DNA from: Pholiota molesta
Lineage: Eukaryota; Basidiomycota; Agaricomycetes; Agaricales; Strophariaceae
DNA length: 64,000 nucleotides
Assembly: GCA_014925825.1 (NCBI GenBank)
Contig: JACGCK010000042.1
Coordinates: forward strand, 248,001-312,000
Direction of reading: 5' to 3'
The notes below the pieces were generated by a model. The model was not told the DNA's origin, made no database searches, and worked only from the letters and a program-made list of their open reading frames with translations. The stretch's first letter is position 1; each line of letters starts with the position of its first letter. A program made the translations under genes and the position numbers. Positions 49,632 to 60,724 of this stretch are shown piece after piece.

Positions 49632-51758
49632 TCACTCGCTTTCCATGTTTTCTTCGCCCTCAGATTGTGTCAACATCCCATGGGCACCAACATCCGAGTC
49701 ATAGTCCGGCTCTTCGAATACTGCATGGTCAAGGAAATCGAAATCGGCTTCGACAACTGGACGTGACAGAGTAATGCGACCCGGTGTAATCGGTCTGCTG
49801 AGGGAAACAGCTTCTTCTTCAGATTCCGTGTCGTCGTCGGTATCTGTCCCCTCATCCACCAATCCATTCCCATTAGAAGGTTCATCATCATCACTAGCTT
49901 CTTCTTCATAATCCTCGTCACTTTCAAGATCTGATGCACCTTCCTGCCCACGATGTGCAAGGACATCCGATGCAACCTTGGTGGAGGGTTGAATCACCGG
50001 CGACATGTTGGGTGCTTGGTGTTCTGATGCATTCCCAAACATCTGGAGCGATCGCTCGGCAAGATCCGTGGGCAGCACACTGGGTTGATCTCCAAACATC
50101 TGGAGCCATTCATCGGCACGCTGCGCGGGGTGAATTGCCGGCGACACACTTGGTTCCGGGCTTTGTGAGGGAACTCCACACATCTCGAGCCATTGATTGG
50201 CACGCTCCTTGGGCTGAATTGCCGGCGACACATGTTCTGGGCTTTTTGAGGGGCCCCCAAACATCTCAAGCCATTGCTCAGCACGCTCCGTGGGCTCAAT
50301 CGCCGGCGACACATGGTCTGCATTGTCTGAGGGACCCCCAAATGTCTCGAGCCATCGCTCAGCACGCTCCGTGGGCTCAATCGCCGGCGACACATGGTCT
50401 GCGTTGTCCGAGGGACCCCCAAATGTCTCGAGCCATCGCTCAGCACGCTCCATGGGCTCGATCGCCGGCGACACATGGTCTGCGTTGTCTGAGGGACCCC
50501 CAAACATCTCGAGCCATCGCTCAGCACGCTCCGTGGGCTCAATCACTGGCTCGACATGGGGTTCCGCAAGCCCCGGCAACATATGCTGTGGAGGTGCTTC
50601 CAAAGCGGGAAAAGCAACATCGGCGACACGCAATCGCCCCCACGCCCTTGGTTTCGTTGAACTGGGGACAGAAGTGAATCCCATACCATGAATGTCGCCG
50701 GTCGTCAATGCGTTGCTGGGTGCAGGAGGATCGGACATGTGGACGTCAGGGTCAGAGGGGGTCAGAGGGGGAGGGGCATCCTTGTATTGAAGTGCATCAT
50801 ATTCCAGGATTGGCTTCCAGTCTTGTTGGTGATTAAACAGTGCTGGTAATGTGTAGTTGGTACCTGGAGGTGGCCGTGTAATAGTGGGGGACACAGGTTC
50901 AGTTGCACCGGTGTTATCGCCTGGGCTGTTGGTCGAAGAGTCGTCTCCCATGGGGGCCCGTTCATCTGCTAGTGAAACATTGTAACCCGAGTCCCCGGCA
51001 ACATGATCTCGCCGTGCCATATGCAACACTTCTTCTCTCGTCAAGATCTCACCACTTGTCCACTTGTAATGCGGTGAAGGAGACTCTGTGAAATAGAGGT
51101 GGTTGAGCTCGTCCCTAGCCATTGCCCGAATTGCTCGACTAGCACGGGCTGTTTCAGTGGGAGCGGTCATAGCTGGAACTTCCATGGGGATGACGGTGTC
51201 AGCTTCCTTCCGCACTACTTGCTCATATAACAGGAAGCTTGCCAATGCCTTTCGAGTGTCGACTTCCGTATGGGCCTTGTGTGAGAGCACCAACGCCGAC
51301 GTTAGATTCTTTAATGTGTTCAGCTTGGCCAGTAATGTTGTGGCAAGTGCCCGGTGTGGTTCACAGGTGGGACAAGAGGTCGACGGGCTGGCGCTGGGAA
51401 GACCGACCGCTGGAATAGGATTTACAGTAAGTGCTGGCAACTGGTTGCCCTTCGAATCAGTCTGCTCGGCCAGCGCATTTCGGTAGTGATCCAAATGTGA
51501 ATTGACCGTTCGAGGCCCAAGGATAGTGCTCTCGGCGGGTTTCTTATCCTCAGCCCACCATTCGGAAACATAAGACTCCACAACCCTACCAAATTGTTCG
51601 GAGTTGGTGCCGGCAGCAAGGGTGTCTATAAAGCCCACTTCTACCACGAGAGGCAGACTGGGCTCATTCAACATGCCGAGGCTGTCGCCAAGAGAGCGAA
51701 CCACAAAGGGGACATCAACAACAAGCCCAATTGAAGTCGCCAAACCGACATAGCTCAT
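49632..51758 (-). CDS. KDZ cargo gene 1: 708-residue protein with 27-residue tandem repeats
   Basis: A single uninterrupted ORF. The N-terminal 230 residues are ordered-looking (MSYVGLATSIGLVVDVPFVV; a CPTCEPH pair near residue 130; helical KLNTLKNLTSALVLSHKAHT). A Pro-rich linker follows. Residues about 405-590 are six or more tandem units of SPAIEPTERAERWLE plus F/CGGPS, 25-27 residues each; the first four are nearly identical and later ones diverge. The C-terminal 130 residues are very acidic (ESDEDYEEEASDDDEPS), as in chromatin or DNA-mimic proteins. The gene lies 330 bp downstream of the transposase on the same strand. I do not recognise the family; co-residence suggests a role in transposition or control of the element, as inference only. 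Confidence 0.65.
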   Translation of the reverse strand: MSYVGLATSIGLVVDVPFVVRSLGDSLGMLNEPSLPLVVEVGFIDTLAAGTNSEQFGRVVESYVSEWWAEDKKPAESTILGPRTVNSHLDHYRNALAEQTDSKGNQLPALTVNPIPAVGLPSASPSTSCPTCEPHRALATTLLAKLNTLKNLTSALVLSHKAHTEVDTRKALASFLLYEQVVRKEADTVIPMEVPAMTAPTETARASRAIRAMARDELNHLYFTESPSPHYKWTSGEILTREEVLHMARRDHVAGDSGYNVSLADERAPMGDDSSTNSPGDNTGATEPVSPTITRPPPGTNYTLPALFNHQQDWKPILEYDALQYKDAPPPLTPSDPDVHMSDPPAPSNALTTGDIHGMGFTSVPSSTKPRAWGRLRVADVAFPALEAPPQHMLPGLAEPHVEPVIEPTERAERWLEMFGGPSDNADHVSPAIEPMERAERWLETFGGPSDNADHVSPAIEPTERAERWLETFGGPSDNADHVSPAIEPTERAEQWLEMFGGPSKSPEHVSPAIQPKERANQWLEMCGVPSQSPEPSVSPAIHPAQRADEWLQMFGDQPSVLPTDLAERSLQMFGNASEHQAPNMSPVIQPSTKVASDVLAHRGQEGASDLESDEDYEEEASDDDEPSNGNGLVDEGTDTDDDTESEEEAVSLSRPITPGRITLSRPVVEADFDFLDHAVFEEPDYDSDVGAHGMLTQSEGEENMESE

Positions 51759-52087
51759 AATGAAAAGCTAAAGTGATGGGTTAAAATGGGACCATTTCAA
51801 ATATTTTACAAATGTTTACAAGCTCCTTATGCAGGTACTCCTGCATCCATTGCTGCTGACGGCTCGTGGCGACCACGATTCGGGAGAGCGCGCATCGGAA
51901 TCGGGACTCGCCATAGTGTATGACTTCTTGCAATTTTGAATGCCATTCGAGATTGCCGCCATGGAACGTTTGCAATGGATTAAATGGATGGATGGATGGC
52001 ATAGACATTGAATATGCAAAAGATGGTTGTGGTAATAGGTAAAGTAGATCGATAAGGAAAGATTTTACAACAAGATAGAAAATACAG
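51759..52087. other. Spacer between cargo gene 1 and the transposase gene
   Basis: Contains the 3' flank of the transposase and the promoter of cargo gene 1, with ATGGATGGATGG tandem tetramers near 51985. No separate gene seen. Confidence 0.4.
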
Positions 52088-55000
52088 TTAAAGCGGAGAT
52101 TCATAAGTTCGATAGTTAATTTGAAATGCACGATCTGCCTTTAGGGCCAGCTGTCTCCATGAGGCCGACTGGCGGTGTGCATATGCAGTTGCACCAAGAG
52201 TCGGCGACCGACGACGATTTTCAGCAGCTTCAAGCCAGCCTTTGCTTTTGAAAAGGAAGTACCGCACCGTCCACTCCATTTCATATCTGACCAATGTGCG
52301 TTCCTCCCTCCACCGCTCGTGCTGGGCTCGGGCCCGCAACCAATGAACCCGCCGAACTGCGACACTTGTCAGAACAGATGTCTTTGGATGGAGAGGCAAT
52401 CTATTAACTTACATTCTAATTGTGTTGCTGGATCAGCAGGTAATTCATCACCAGTCCCGACACGTTGAGTAACAGAATGCCAAATCCAGGATAATTTCAC
52501 GGTTGTGGAACCGGGCATATTGGGGGTCAACACTGCCGTGCTGCATTTCGTGTCAGCTTTGGTCAAAACACGAAATTGTTGAAGTGTTTGAGGATCGGCC
52601 CCCAAAGCAACAAGGCGGCTACGACACCGCGTGTAAATTTGACAACGCAACGACAATGCTTTCTCCCGGTCCTTCAATGCAGCCCGTCCTCTCGTGCGTA
52701 CCTCTTTTCTCGAGCCTTTTCGGACGTCTTCGGTCCAGCGGAATGACATGTCAGCTACGAGATCGCGAATGAGATTCAGGTCGGTCATGGCTTGATTTTT
52801 GCGGATTTGGAGCTCCACATTTGCATACGTGTCTGGTACGTTCCCATTCGATGGAATGCAAAGCTCAACACTTTCCACAGGATTACCGTCGCCATCTTCA
52901 CCTTCGGCTGGCGACGATGACGCCGAGTCTGAAGCTGTGCCATTGTCAAGATTGTCCCAATTGGACAATGAATCGTTCATTTCGTGGCCGGATTGATGCC
53001 TGGTCTGAAAGACACCGGCGACAAGTTGGAGTTCATTTAATGTGGCCACCAAAGGCGTCAACGCATGTCGGAGCTTTTGGATTTTCTCAATGTCTGCACC
53101 ATGCTGGCGATTGAGGTATTGGATCTCAAGCCTGGTCAAGTCCAGCAATCAGAATCATCAAGCAAAAAATTAGAGATACTCACTGCTTTTCCTCCACAGT
53201 GATAGCAAACTCAAGCCACTCTATGACATTAGCGTCACCGGTGACTGGCACTGGAGCAGACATGTTCTCATTCAGACCGGCGATGCGTGCTGCATATATG
53301 TCCATCACCTCGGGCTTCTCCAAACGTTTGCTCTCAGCATCAACAACCTCGGCAGTCCAAAGTGTCACAGCCTGCAGACCAGCAGCGGTGGATATATCGC
53401 GGAAATAGTTTGCTGCCTGCTCAAGCGTTGTGCATGCTTCATCATGGCGGTTACAGAGATATTCGGACATCCCTAATGCTTTTTTGTGGTTAGAGTCACA
53501 GGCATGGTCATCCAGGACTTCCGCCCGGTGAGCCAAGGTCGCAGTCCGAACGGTGGGTGAAATAGAATTTAATGTAGACCACAATGACTCCAGAATTTCA
53601 CCACTGACAATGCCGGCGCCGGGTATGAAGGATGACGCGAAACGAAAGAAGCATTGGTCTTTGTGCGCATGCACATGGAAGAGACCGATTGCCCGGTCGA
53701 TAATAAGGCCCCGGGGTAATTTACCCTCCAGCCTTTTTTCAAGGTGAACACAGTATTGGCAAGCGATGTCATACATCAGGATGACACCCTGCTGAGGGTC
53801 AACACCTGTAGTTTCGAGTGCCTTCCAGAAGGCAAAGTCAACATTCTTTTGCTGTTCTCCCTTGAACAAGTCCACAAGGGCATTTGGAGCATAACAACCG
53901 TGTCGGGCACAAGCAATTGATGCCTTGCCAGTCCGGTCACAAGACTTAGATCCCATGAGCGCATTCATGATGGCACGGAATGTGCTCTCACAGGGTGCTT
54001 TCTGGCAATCGGTATACTCAGTATAAAATAGGACCAGTGAATTTCAGCCACAAACCGTAAATTGCTCTGTCGCTGCACGGAGGAATTCATTATATTCTGT
54101 TCGGTCTGGGTCCATTCCCCCACCTTCTGAAAGCCATATATCGTCGTCCAACACATTCTGCTGCTTTACATGGTCGGCTTTGAAATTCCCATCTGCAACA
54201 AACATCCGGCGATAAACATACCTACACAGCAGTTAGAGATATGCTGTCTGGAAATATGGCGACGCACCGGTGGTCGACATCGCTTTTCCAATCACTTCGG
54301 AGGTTCTTTCCTGGTTGTGGGCATGCTGGGCAATAGTTTGCCAACTCACCCCGATCTACATGCATGGGATCCTTCCCATTATGCCCAAAGCCAGCGCCTC
54401 TTAATTTCTTCGTCCAGCGCCACAACCGACTCAGGCGTCGAAATTCTCGATAGAGATCTGGTACATCGCCGGGAGCAATGGGATTCGAGAGACGACGGAG
54501 CAACATATAGAACTGATATGCCGAGGCCTTTAGTTCAAGGTTGCATAACCGGAAGTACCTTAGTAGGTGATCGGTAAATAGGGTGCGGATGGTATGGAAG
54601 CTAGTCGGCCACAGCCTAGATGCCACAAGATCAAGTGGCAGTTGGGTGCTCCCTTGGCACTGACAAGACACCATAGCAAGGCAATGAACACCATTAGTAT
54701 GGACTATTCGCACATAAGCATTCTGTAAGCTGTCTGCACGTGGAAGGGGACCTGGTGAGTCGGTCTCCATAGGGCCTTGTTCACCAGTGGCCCCAGAGCT
54801 GTGACCGGGCACTTCGAGATATGCAGGAATTCTTGTCACCTCGGTGTCTGCTTCGGGGATGGCTGCATCGTCGGCTGCATCTATTGGTGTGTCATCGGTC
54901 GCGGGGATCCCAGCACGCAACTTATCCAAGTATGCTAGAAACTCTTCATCTCCACTTGGTTCGGTACTCGGATGATCGGTGGGCATTTCTTTTGCTTCGG

Positions 55001-55861
55001 TGTTGTCTCCCATGATCCAGTCTGGGTCTTCGGTACTGTCACTGGAACCATGACCGGTCGCTGTCGCCGGCACTGCATTGCGAAGATATTCCTGCTCGGC
55101 CATATCCTTTGGGTGCTGAAATTTTTCCAAAAATTTCTGTTGAATTTGTAGATATTCGCAAAGAGGCTGTCCTTGATGATGCCGAACAAGGATGTATGTA
55201 CCAACCTCCCATAACTCTGCACGGCGAAAATATGTTCCCGTCCATCTTTGGATGACATGGAATGGATTGTCGACATGCAGAGACCGCATACACCGGCGAC
55301 AGACTGGTTGCGATAGGCTGCAATCGACACATCTCCAAACCGCCAAATGGTTGTCAGTACAGCTTGAACACATTATCTGTGCTGACGGCAAAGCTTCCCG
55401 AGATAGTGAAGCTTGTAGAAACTCGTCAACACGGTCAACATATTCCTGTACATAGGTGCGCTCCGTCTACATAACGATCAGAAATATTATAATGAATGAG
55501 TAGGTAATCCTTATCTTACCTTGCGAGGTCGAGAAGCTTTACCCGTGTCTGAGACAGTCTCGCTGTCATTCAAATGATCAAAATACATGTCCGCAGCGGT
55601 ATTTTGCACAGACGATGCAAGAGGATTGTATGTTGTAGAGGGTTGAGGAGTATTAGATGTCCCAGCACCTTCGCCTGCACCCAATTCAGCCAAACGCCTA
55701 TCCAGAGGCACCTTCACCTTTATCTCCTTCATCTTTCCATTCTTCAATTTTTTTGACACTGTGTCGTAAGTGAAGCCATTTGCAGCGTCAACGTCAGTTT
55801 GCAGTAGGGGGTTGCGTTTTCCTTGTCTTCTAGCTGGTTGATATGTCTTTTTGCGGTTCAT
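52088..55861 (-). CDS. KDZ transposase with CxC2-like cysteine cluster, intact
   Basis: Six exons: 55861-55520, 55466-54268, 54221-54056, 54016-53184, 53131-52413 and 52356-52088, joining to 1176 codons without a stop (1175 aa). Introns are 39-56 nt with GT-AG ends. Residues 1-140 are basic/low-complexity. From about residue 147 a CxC2-type zinc cluster reads CSSCTDNH, CVDCSLSQPVCRRC, HVIQRWTG. An acidic insert follows, then the KDZ core: VRIVHTNGVHCLA, WRWTKKLRGAG and NYCPACPQPG. The DDE residues are visible as VADGNF (D524), LMYDIACQY (D652) and GEILESLWS (E712). The C-terminus is helical and charged. The product should cut and join DNA at the element ends. The gene shares a 238-bp upstream region with the divergent gene at 56100. 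No frame damage, so the element may be active or recently active. Confidence 0.88.
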
Positions 55862-56099
55862 AATTGAGAACGCAGGTGTTGTTGAAGAAAGACACAATAT
55901 GGGAGATGTAAACGAGGGGATGTTATCGAGAATACCTGAAGCCTCATGGCTTCCTTAGCAAAACACGATGGAACCTCGTGTTTCCACGAAAACAATAAGA
56001 AATCTACATACCATGAGGCCTCATGATTCACATGTGTCCCCAAACCAATGAATATATATATATGCGGTATATAGAGCGGTCGTATCCTTATTCCTTCCC
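55862..56099. promoter_or_regulatory. Bidirectional promoter between transposase and partner gene
   Basis: The two start codons face away from each other across 238 bp. The region has an alternating TATATATATATG run (about 56053-56064), a TATAGAG further on, and pyrimidine-rich stretches on both sides. One regulatory region probably drives both genes. Confidence 0.5.
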
Positions 56100-58436
56100 A
56101 TGTCAAACACAGCAGACGTGGATCGCGCGGATAAAAAGAAATCCTTCTATACTCCAGACGAGCGCAAATTCATCGATCCCTTCAAAGATGAATATATGGC
56201 TGCTGACAGCACCCACAAACGCCGCCATATAGCTGTGACGAAGATTTTCTTGCCACTGTTCAACTATTGGCATGACGAAAGGGTAGTGGTTGAGAAGGAA
56301 CGGGCATGCGCAGTGCGTTGTTTTTAAATTATTACGTGGATTGACCTTTTACATGTCTCTGATAAATAGCATTTGTTGGCATGGATAAGAAACAATTGGA
56401 GGTATCCTACGGTACAGAAAGCGAAATACCCGCTCACTGTAAAACGCACAACTGCGCTGTGGCACAATCACCGTGAAGAGGTATGGGCAGAGATCGCTGC
56501 ATTGCTCGCTATTCCCACTGCAAATGCACAAACTCCCAACTGGTTTTCGAAGCAAAGTATCGCACTGGGAAATATTCTTCGTCGGAAGACTCAAACAGAA
56601 CTCGATGAACTCGATGTAGAAGTTGCGCATATTGCTGAGAAAGGGTATCCAGCACCATTGAAGATACAGTGCGTACACTGGTACTTACAATTATGAGCTT
56701 ATTTGTCACCGGACACCGGTGCTGTTTATAGGTATGCCGAAAAATATGCGGTTAAACGCTGGGATAAAGTGGCCACTGAACAGTACAAAGAGATGGGCCT
56801 CCTCACATTATCGTTTGTTACACGGACTGTTGAGGGTGGAGCACTGAACTGTGAATTGTGAGTCCAGCAAGAGCTTTCGAATCCTGTCAATCCTCTAATA
56901 GTGTCGTCGGTGATGTAGGCATGACCGAATTGGTCCTTTGCTTGGGTTGCCCGGCGCATCTTTTGAGACCAGACACAAAGGCCTTGTTCTCGAGATTAAG
57001 AAGTTGATCTTTGCCTACATAACTGATGTGAAAGATGCGTTGAATGGTGGAATTGCCGGTGCTGCACCCAGTGGACAAGCCGACCCCAAGATCATTGAAC
57101 GCTCGGCGATTGAAGTCACACCTGCCGGCTACCCCAAGCTAATGGCCAACTGCGACCCATTGAAGCTCCAAAAGCGAGAACTAGAATTGCTCTCCCGAAA
57201 TTATATAGGGGAACATTACTGTAAGGAATTTGGTTATACTTTAACATCTATGGCTCATTTTAGTTGGTTTAAGATCTAGCAACTGGTCGCCGCACCCGTA
57301 AACCACCATATGGAAAAATAGAAAGCGATGTGTCCCGTTTTATTGAGGCAAAATATCGACCAGCCGATATCATATGGAAAGATCCACGAAATATGGTCTT
57401 GGAGGATGCACGAAAATTGTTCCAACACATTCAGGAGCGCGAAGCAACACATGAAATATCTCAGGTGTTTCGATTCCACATGGTACAAGGAAGAAGTCGA
57501 CAGGTCATGCCTTGTGAAGTCTAAGTATCCCGATGAGGAAGACGACACCGAGCATCAAGAACCCCCTAGACCGAAGACGAAACCTCGGAGAAAACCAAAA
57601 CCAAGATCACCTGGACATGCTCAAAGGCAGTTGGAGATGGAGACCACATTTAAATTATTGGTGGGCACCAGGATCGGTCTTGATCAATTCTGCAGTTCCT
57701 TACAATGGTCATATAGGATGATACAACATGCCCACCACCCAGCAATATCGTGCCCGACATTGATGGTCAAGATCTAGGGGCCGGCTACCAGCACAGCCAC
57801 ATTCCGGTCTCCATGCAGTCACCACAAATGATACACCGACGACACAATCGAACCAAGATATGCATTCGACGAAAGATGGAATCGGTGCCACAGCCATTGA
57901 TTATGACTCCTACATGTATACTCCTCATGGATACTATCCCACTCCGGCACCAGAACAACAGTCAAATGAGACTCGACTGGTACCAGATGGTGCAAAGTCA
58001 CCGGTGATCGATCCAGCTTTAATGTTACCACAGCCCACAGGAAGTTCACGTCCACTCCCAAGCCCATCCCATCAATGCCCCCAGATAATGACACTGCCCA
58101 GCGGCAAGGCAGTTCGGTCAAACAGGCTGTTGGGAAAACCAAACCCAAGGTAAGGAGTGTACAGAAGGACTGCCGCAATCACCGAACTGACCAACAATTC
58201 TTGCCTAGCCACGCCCTGTCAGAAAGCAAGTCCCACCGAAATCCCAAGACCCAGAAGCAACCGGCCGCTCAAAGGCCAAAGGCAAGGCGACCAAGGGGAA
58301 GGTGACTCCGGCTGCACCGGCGATGTCAGCAGCTCAGGCACCCCTGTTAGATCCAGCTGCGGAGGAAATGGAGAGGCATTCTGCCAGAGGTCCCAGTAAG
58401 CGGGCTGCCAAGGCACCTAACAGACTTAACTTGTGA
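56100..58436 (+). CDS. KDZ cargo gene 2: divergent partner of the transposase, unknown family
   Basis: Exons 56100-56312, 56370-56668, 56732-56857, 56919-57220, 57274-57464 and from 57520, with introns of 53-63 nt that all keep frame. The N-terminus reads DERKFIDPFKDEYMAADS, then IFLPLFNYW and WIRNNWRYP. A central region includes HNHREEVWAEIAALLAIP and GPLLGLPGASFETRHKGL. After 57520 it becomes charged and Pro/Lys-rich (YPDEEDDTEHQEPPRPKTK). A later stretch with DYDSYMYTPHGYYP (57870-58150), an intron 58152-58223 and a basic last exon ending KRAAKAPNRLNL at 58436 fit as its C-terminus, but I could not place the join between 57600 and 57860. The N-terminal pattern is one I associate with basidiomycete KDZ loci, from memory. 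Function unknown. Confidence 0.6.
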
Positions 58437-58594
58437 AAACACCGAACATTGTCTCAGCCCAATGATGTATGCCCAAAAACAAAACAAATCAAATATCAAC
58501 TAAGGGCTATGTTACATGTTGATCTTGATGGCAATACGTGAGAGTCAAAATATGAGAGGCGAAAATTGAAGCAAAAAAAGCGAGCCACCTCCAA
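58437..58594. other. Spacer between convergent genes
   Basis: A short AT-rich gap between the stop of cargo gene 2 and the stop of the minus-strand gene. It presumably holds both polyadenylation regions. Confidence 0.4.
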
Positions 58595-60724
58595 CTACTC
58601 AGCATCTATCTCCATGTCCGAACCTTCATCGAGGGTGCGCTTTTGGAAGCGAGGTGAGCGGCGCATTGGCGAAGGTGAAGGCGAACGTGTGGCCGGTCTT
58701 GGACTACGCCCACGAGACTTGCGCTGTGGCACCTCCAGATGTTGGATCTGTGCAGAGCTTGATGATGGTATGGGCGCCATACTACTTGTGGTCTCTGCCG
58801 GCTGAGGAGATGGTGACGGTGGTAGACCTGCAAAAACAGAATCAGGCAGCGTGGCAGAGACGGGTGCTGGTGGTGATTGTGTCGCCGGTATGAAAGCTGA
58901 CGTGTGCGCCGGCCCGTAGGCAGGGTTTGCAGTTGATTCGGTCGCCGGTCCCAGAACTGACGTGGGTGAAGGCGCAGAGACAGATTCTGTCGCCGGCCCC
59001 AGCACTGACATGGGGGTAGGGGCAGAGGTGGGCCCGAGAGAGGGTCACAATCTGTCACTGACCTTGAAGGCGACACAGGCGATGGTGCAGCTGGCAAAGT
59101 CGGTGCTGAGATGGTGGTTGTTGAATCGGGCAGGGAAGGGGCTCCAGAAGATGTCGCCGGCGTTGGGACAAACAGCTCGGTGACGGGTGCGTTGGTCTCT
59201 TGTGAATTCTGCGGGGTGGGAGGCGTCAACAGTACAAGTGGAGGTTCTGGAGACCTAATGTGTCCACAGATCGTTGTTGACCCCATGCCTCTGGGACACT
59301 GTGTTCCCAACCTGCGGCGGCGGTATCACGAGCAGTCCAGTGGGAAGTCTGAGGATCAACGTCCATTCCATTGTTATCGGTGGGAGGCTCCACCTGCGTC
59401 ATGGCAGAGTCGTCGGCGTCCGGTGCGTCAGCTGTCGCAGGTGTCAGCTCTGTTGGAGAGAGTCGTCTTGCACCGGTGCCCCAGCGGTGGAAGGTGTCAC
59501 CTCTGTTGGGGGACAGTCGTTGGGCGTGGATGGTGTCACCTCTGTTGGGGGAGAGTCGTCGGGCCTGGATGGTGTAACCTCTGTTGTGTGAGAATCGTCG
59601 GGCAGAGATGTCGCCACTGTCGCAGGTGTCAACTCCATGGGGCCAGAGTCTTCGGGCAGTGAGCTCTCCTCGTGGGTGGCACCAACATTGGAGAGCAGTT
59701 CCATGGCATTGGGAGGGAGGGTCGCCGGCGCCTGGAGACCGTAGTTGGAGGAGACCAGCGTTTTGATAGCAACGAAGGTGTTAGGGCGACGGAATTCCGA
59801 GTGGTCGGTGGCTGGGCGGGGAAATATGTTGTGCCATCCATGTCATCATCGGCAAAACCACTTGGCGAAGCCATATCCTTTGCTATTCGGTCTTCAAACT
59901 CCTCCGGCGATGGTGCGTTGGCGAGAGGAATGGCAACGGGTGGGTACCTTTCTTGGAAGGTGTTGTACATCGTGGTGGCTAGCGCTGCACCCAAGGTCAG
60001 TGGGTGGAGCGGCAGTAGTGATCTTGAGGGCTTGCTCGAGGCCGGCGACACGTTCGGTGAGTGACGTGATCTCGGCCAAGTGTTTGGACTCCATTTCGCC
60101 GACGTACTGGAATAACGCATCGTTCAGTATCCGGTCGCGGGTTTGGTTCCACCTCAACATGTTGAACATGTGCGGAAGGTCCATGGCACGTGAGATTAGT
60201 GTGTTGAGTCTGCCTGGAATTGCCCTGTACAATGTGTGAAGTTGGGCACAGTCCGCCTCGTTTTGCTTCCAGCGGGTCCGGAGTTGGGTAATCGCATCGT
60301 CGGTCTGGTCACGGAGGTGCTTGCTAGTCTGTCCCAATTCTTCGAAACGGTCCCGACAGTTTTTGAGGTGGGAGAGGTACTCCTGCATGGTGACTGGGCC
60401 ATCCATATCGACAAACTCGAATCCCTCATCCTCAACGTCTGGTTCCTCATCGTCGGCCGTCGCTAGTTAGAGTGTAAGTTGAGCTTGCAACTTTGAAACA
60501 CATAAGGCTTACCCTTGGATTTTCCCTTCTTCTGCTTGGACACCTTGGGCACTTCAATATCGCTGGCTTCCTCGATCTTCACGGGATACCGAGGTATGCC
60601 GGTCTCATCATCGTTACCAGCTACAGGATAAGTAAGGACCACTATCATCTGGACCATGGGCTCAGCACTCACATTCGTGGGTGTTGTCGGCCGCAGCCAG
60701 TGTCACCGGTGCTGCATGGTTCAT
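58595..60724 (-). pseudogene. KDZ cargo gene 3: coiled-coil and Pro/Thr-repeat protein, frame-broken
   Basis: Start ATG 60724. Exons 60724-60673, 60620-60513 and 60462-60052 join in frame through introns of 52 and 50 nt. They encode an acidic start, a Lys-rich stretch (KVSKQKKGKSKG) and a helical, probably coiled-coil region (NCRDRFEELGQTSKHLRDQ...MFNMLRWNQTRDRIL). A 67-nt intron 60051-59985 then leads to TMYNTFQERYPPVAIPLANA. Near 59810 the frame must shift by one base (NTFVAIKTLVSSNYGLQAP is in another frame). A repeat zone follows, PDDSPPTEVTPS units at about 59500-59620, then after another shift SVLGPATESVSAPSP units and a basic tail ending at 58595. The breaks may be decay or assembly error. 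Its ATG overlaps the stop of gene 4 (ATGA). Confidence 0.5.

Noticed and set aside
49934..50691. Plus-strand ORFs of 247 and 133 codons with repeats
   Set aside because: Antisense shadows of the tandem repeats in the 708-residue minus-strand gene.
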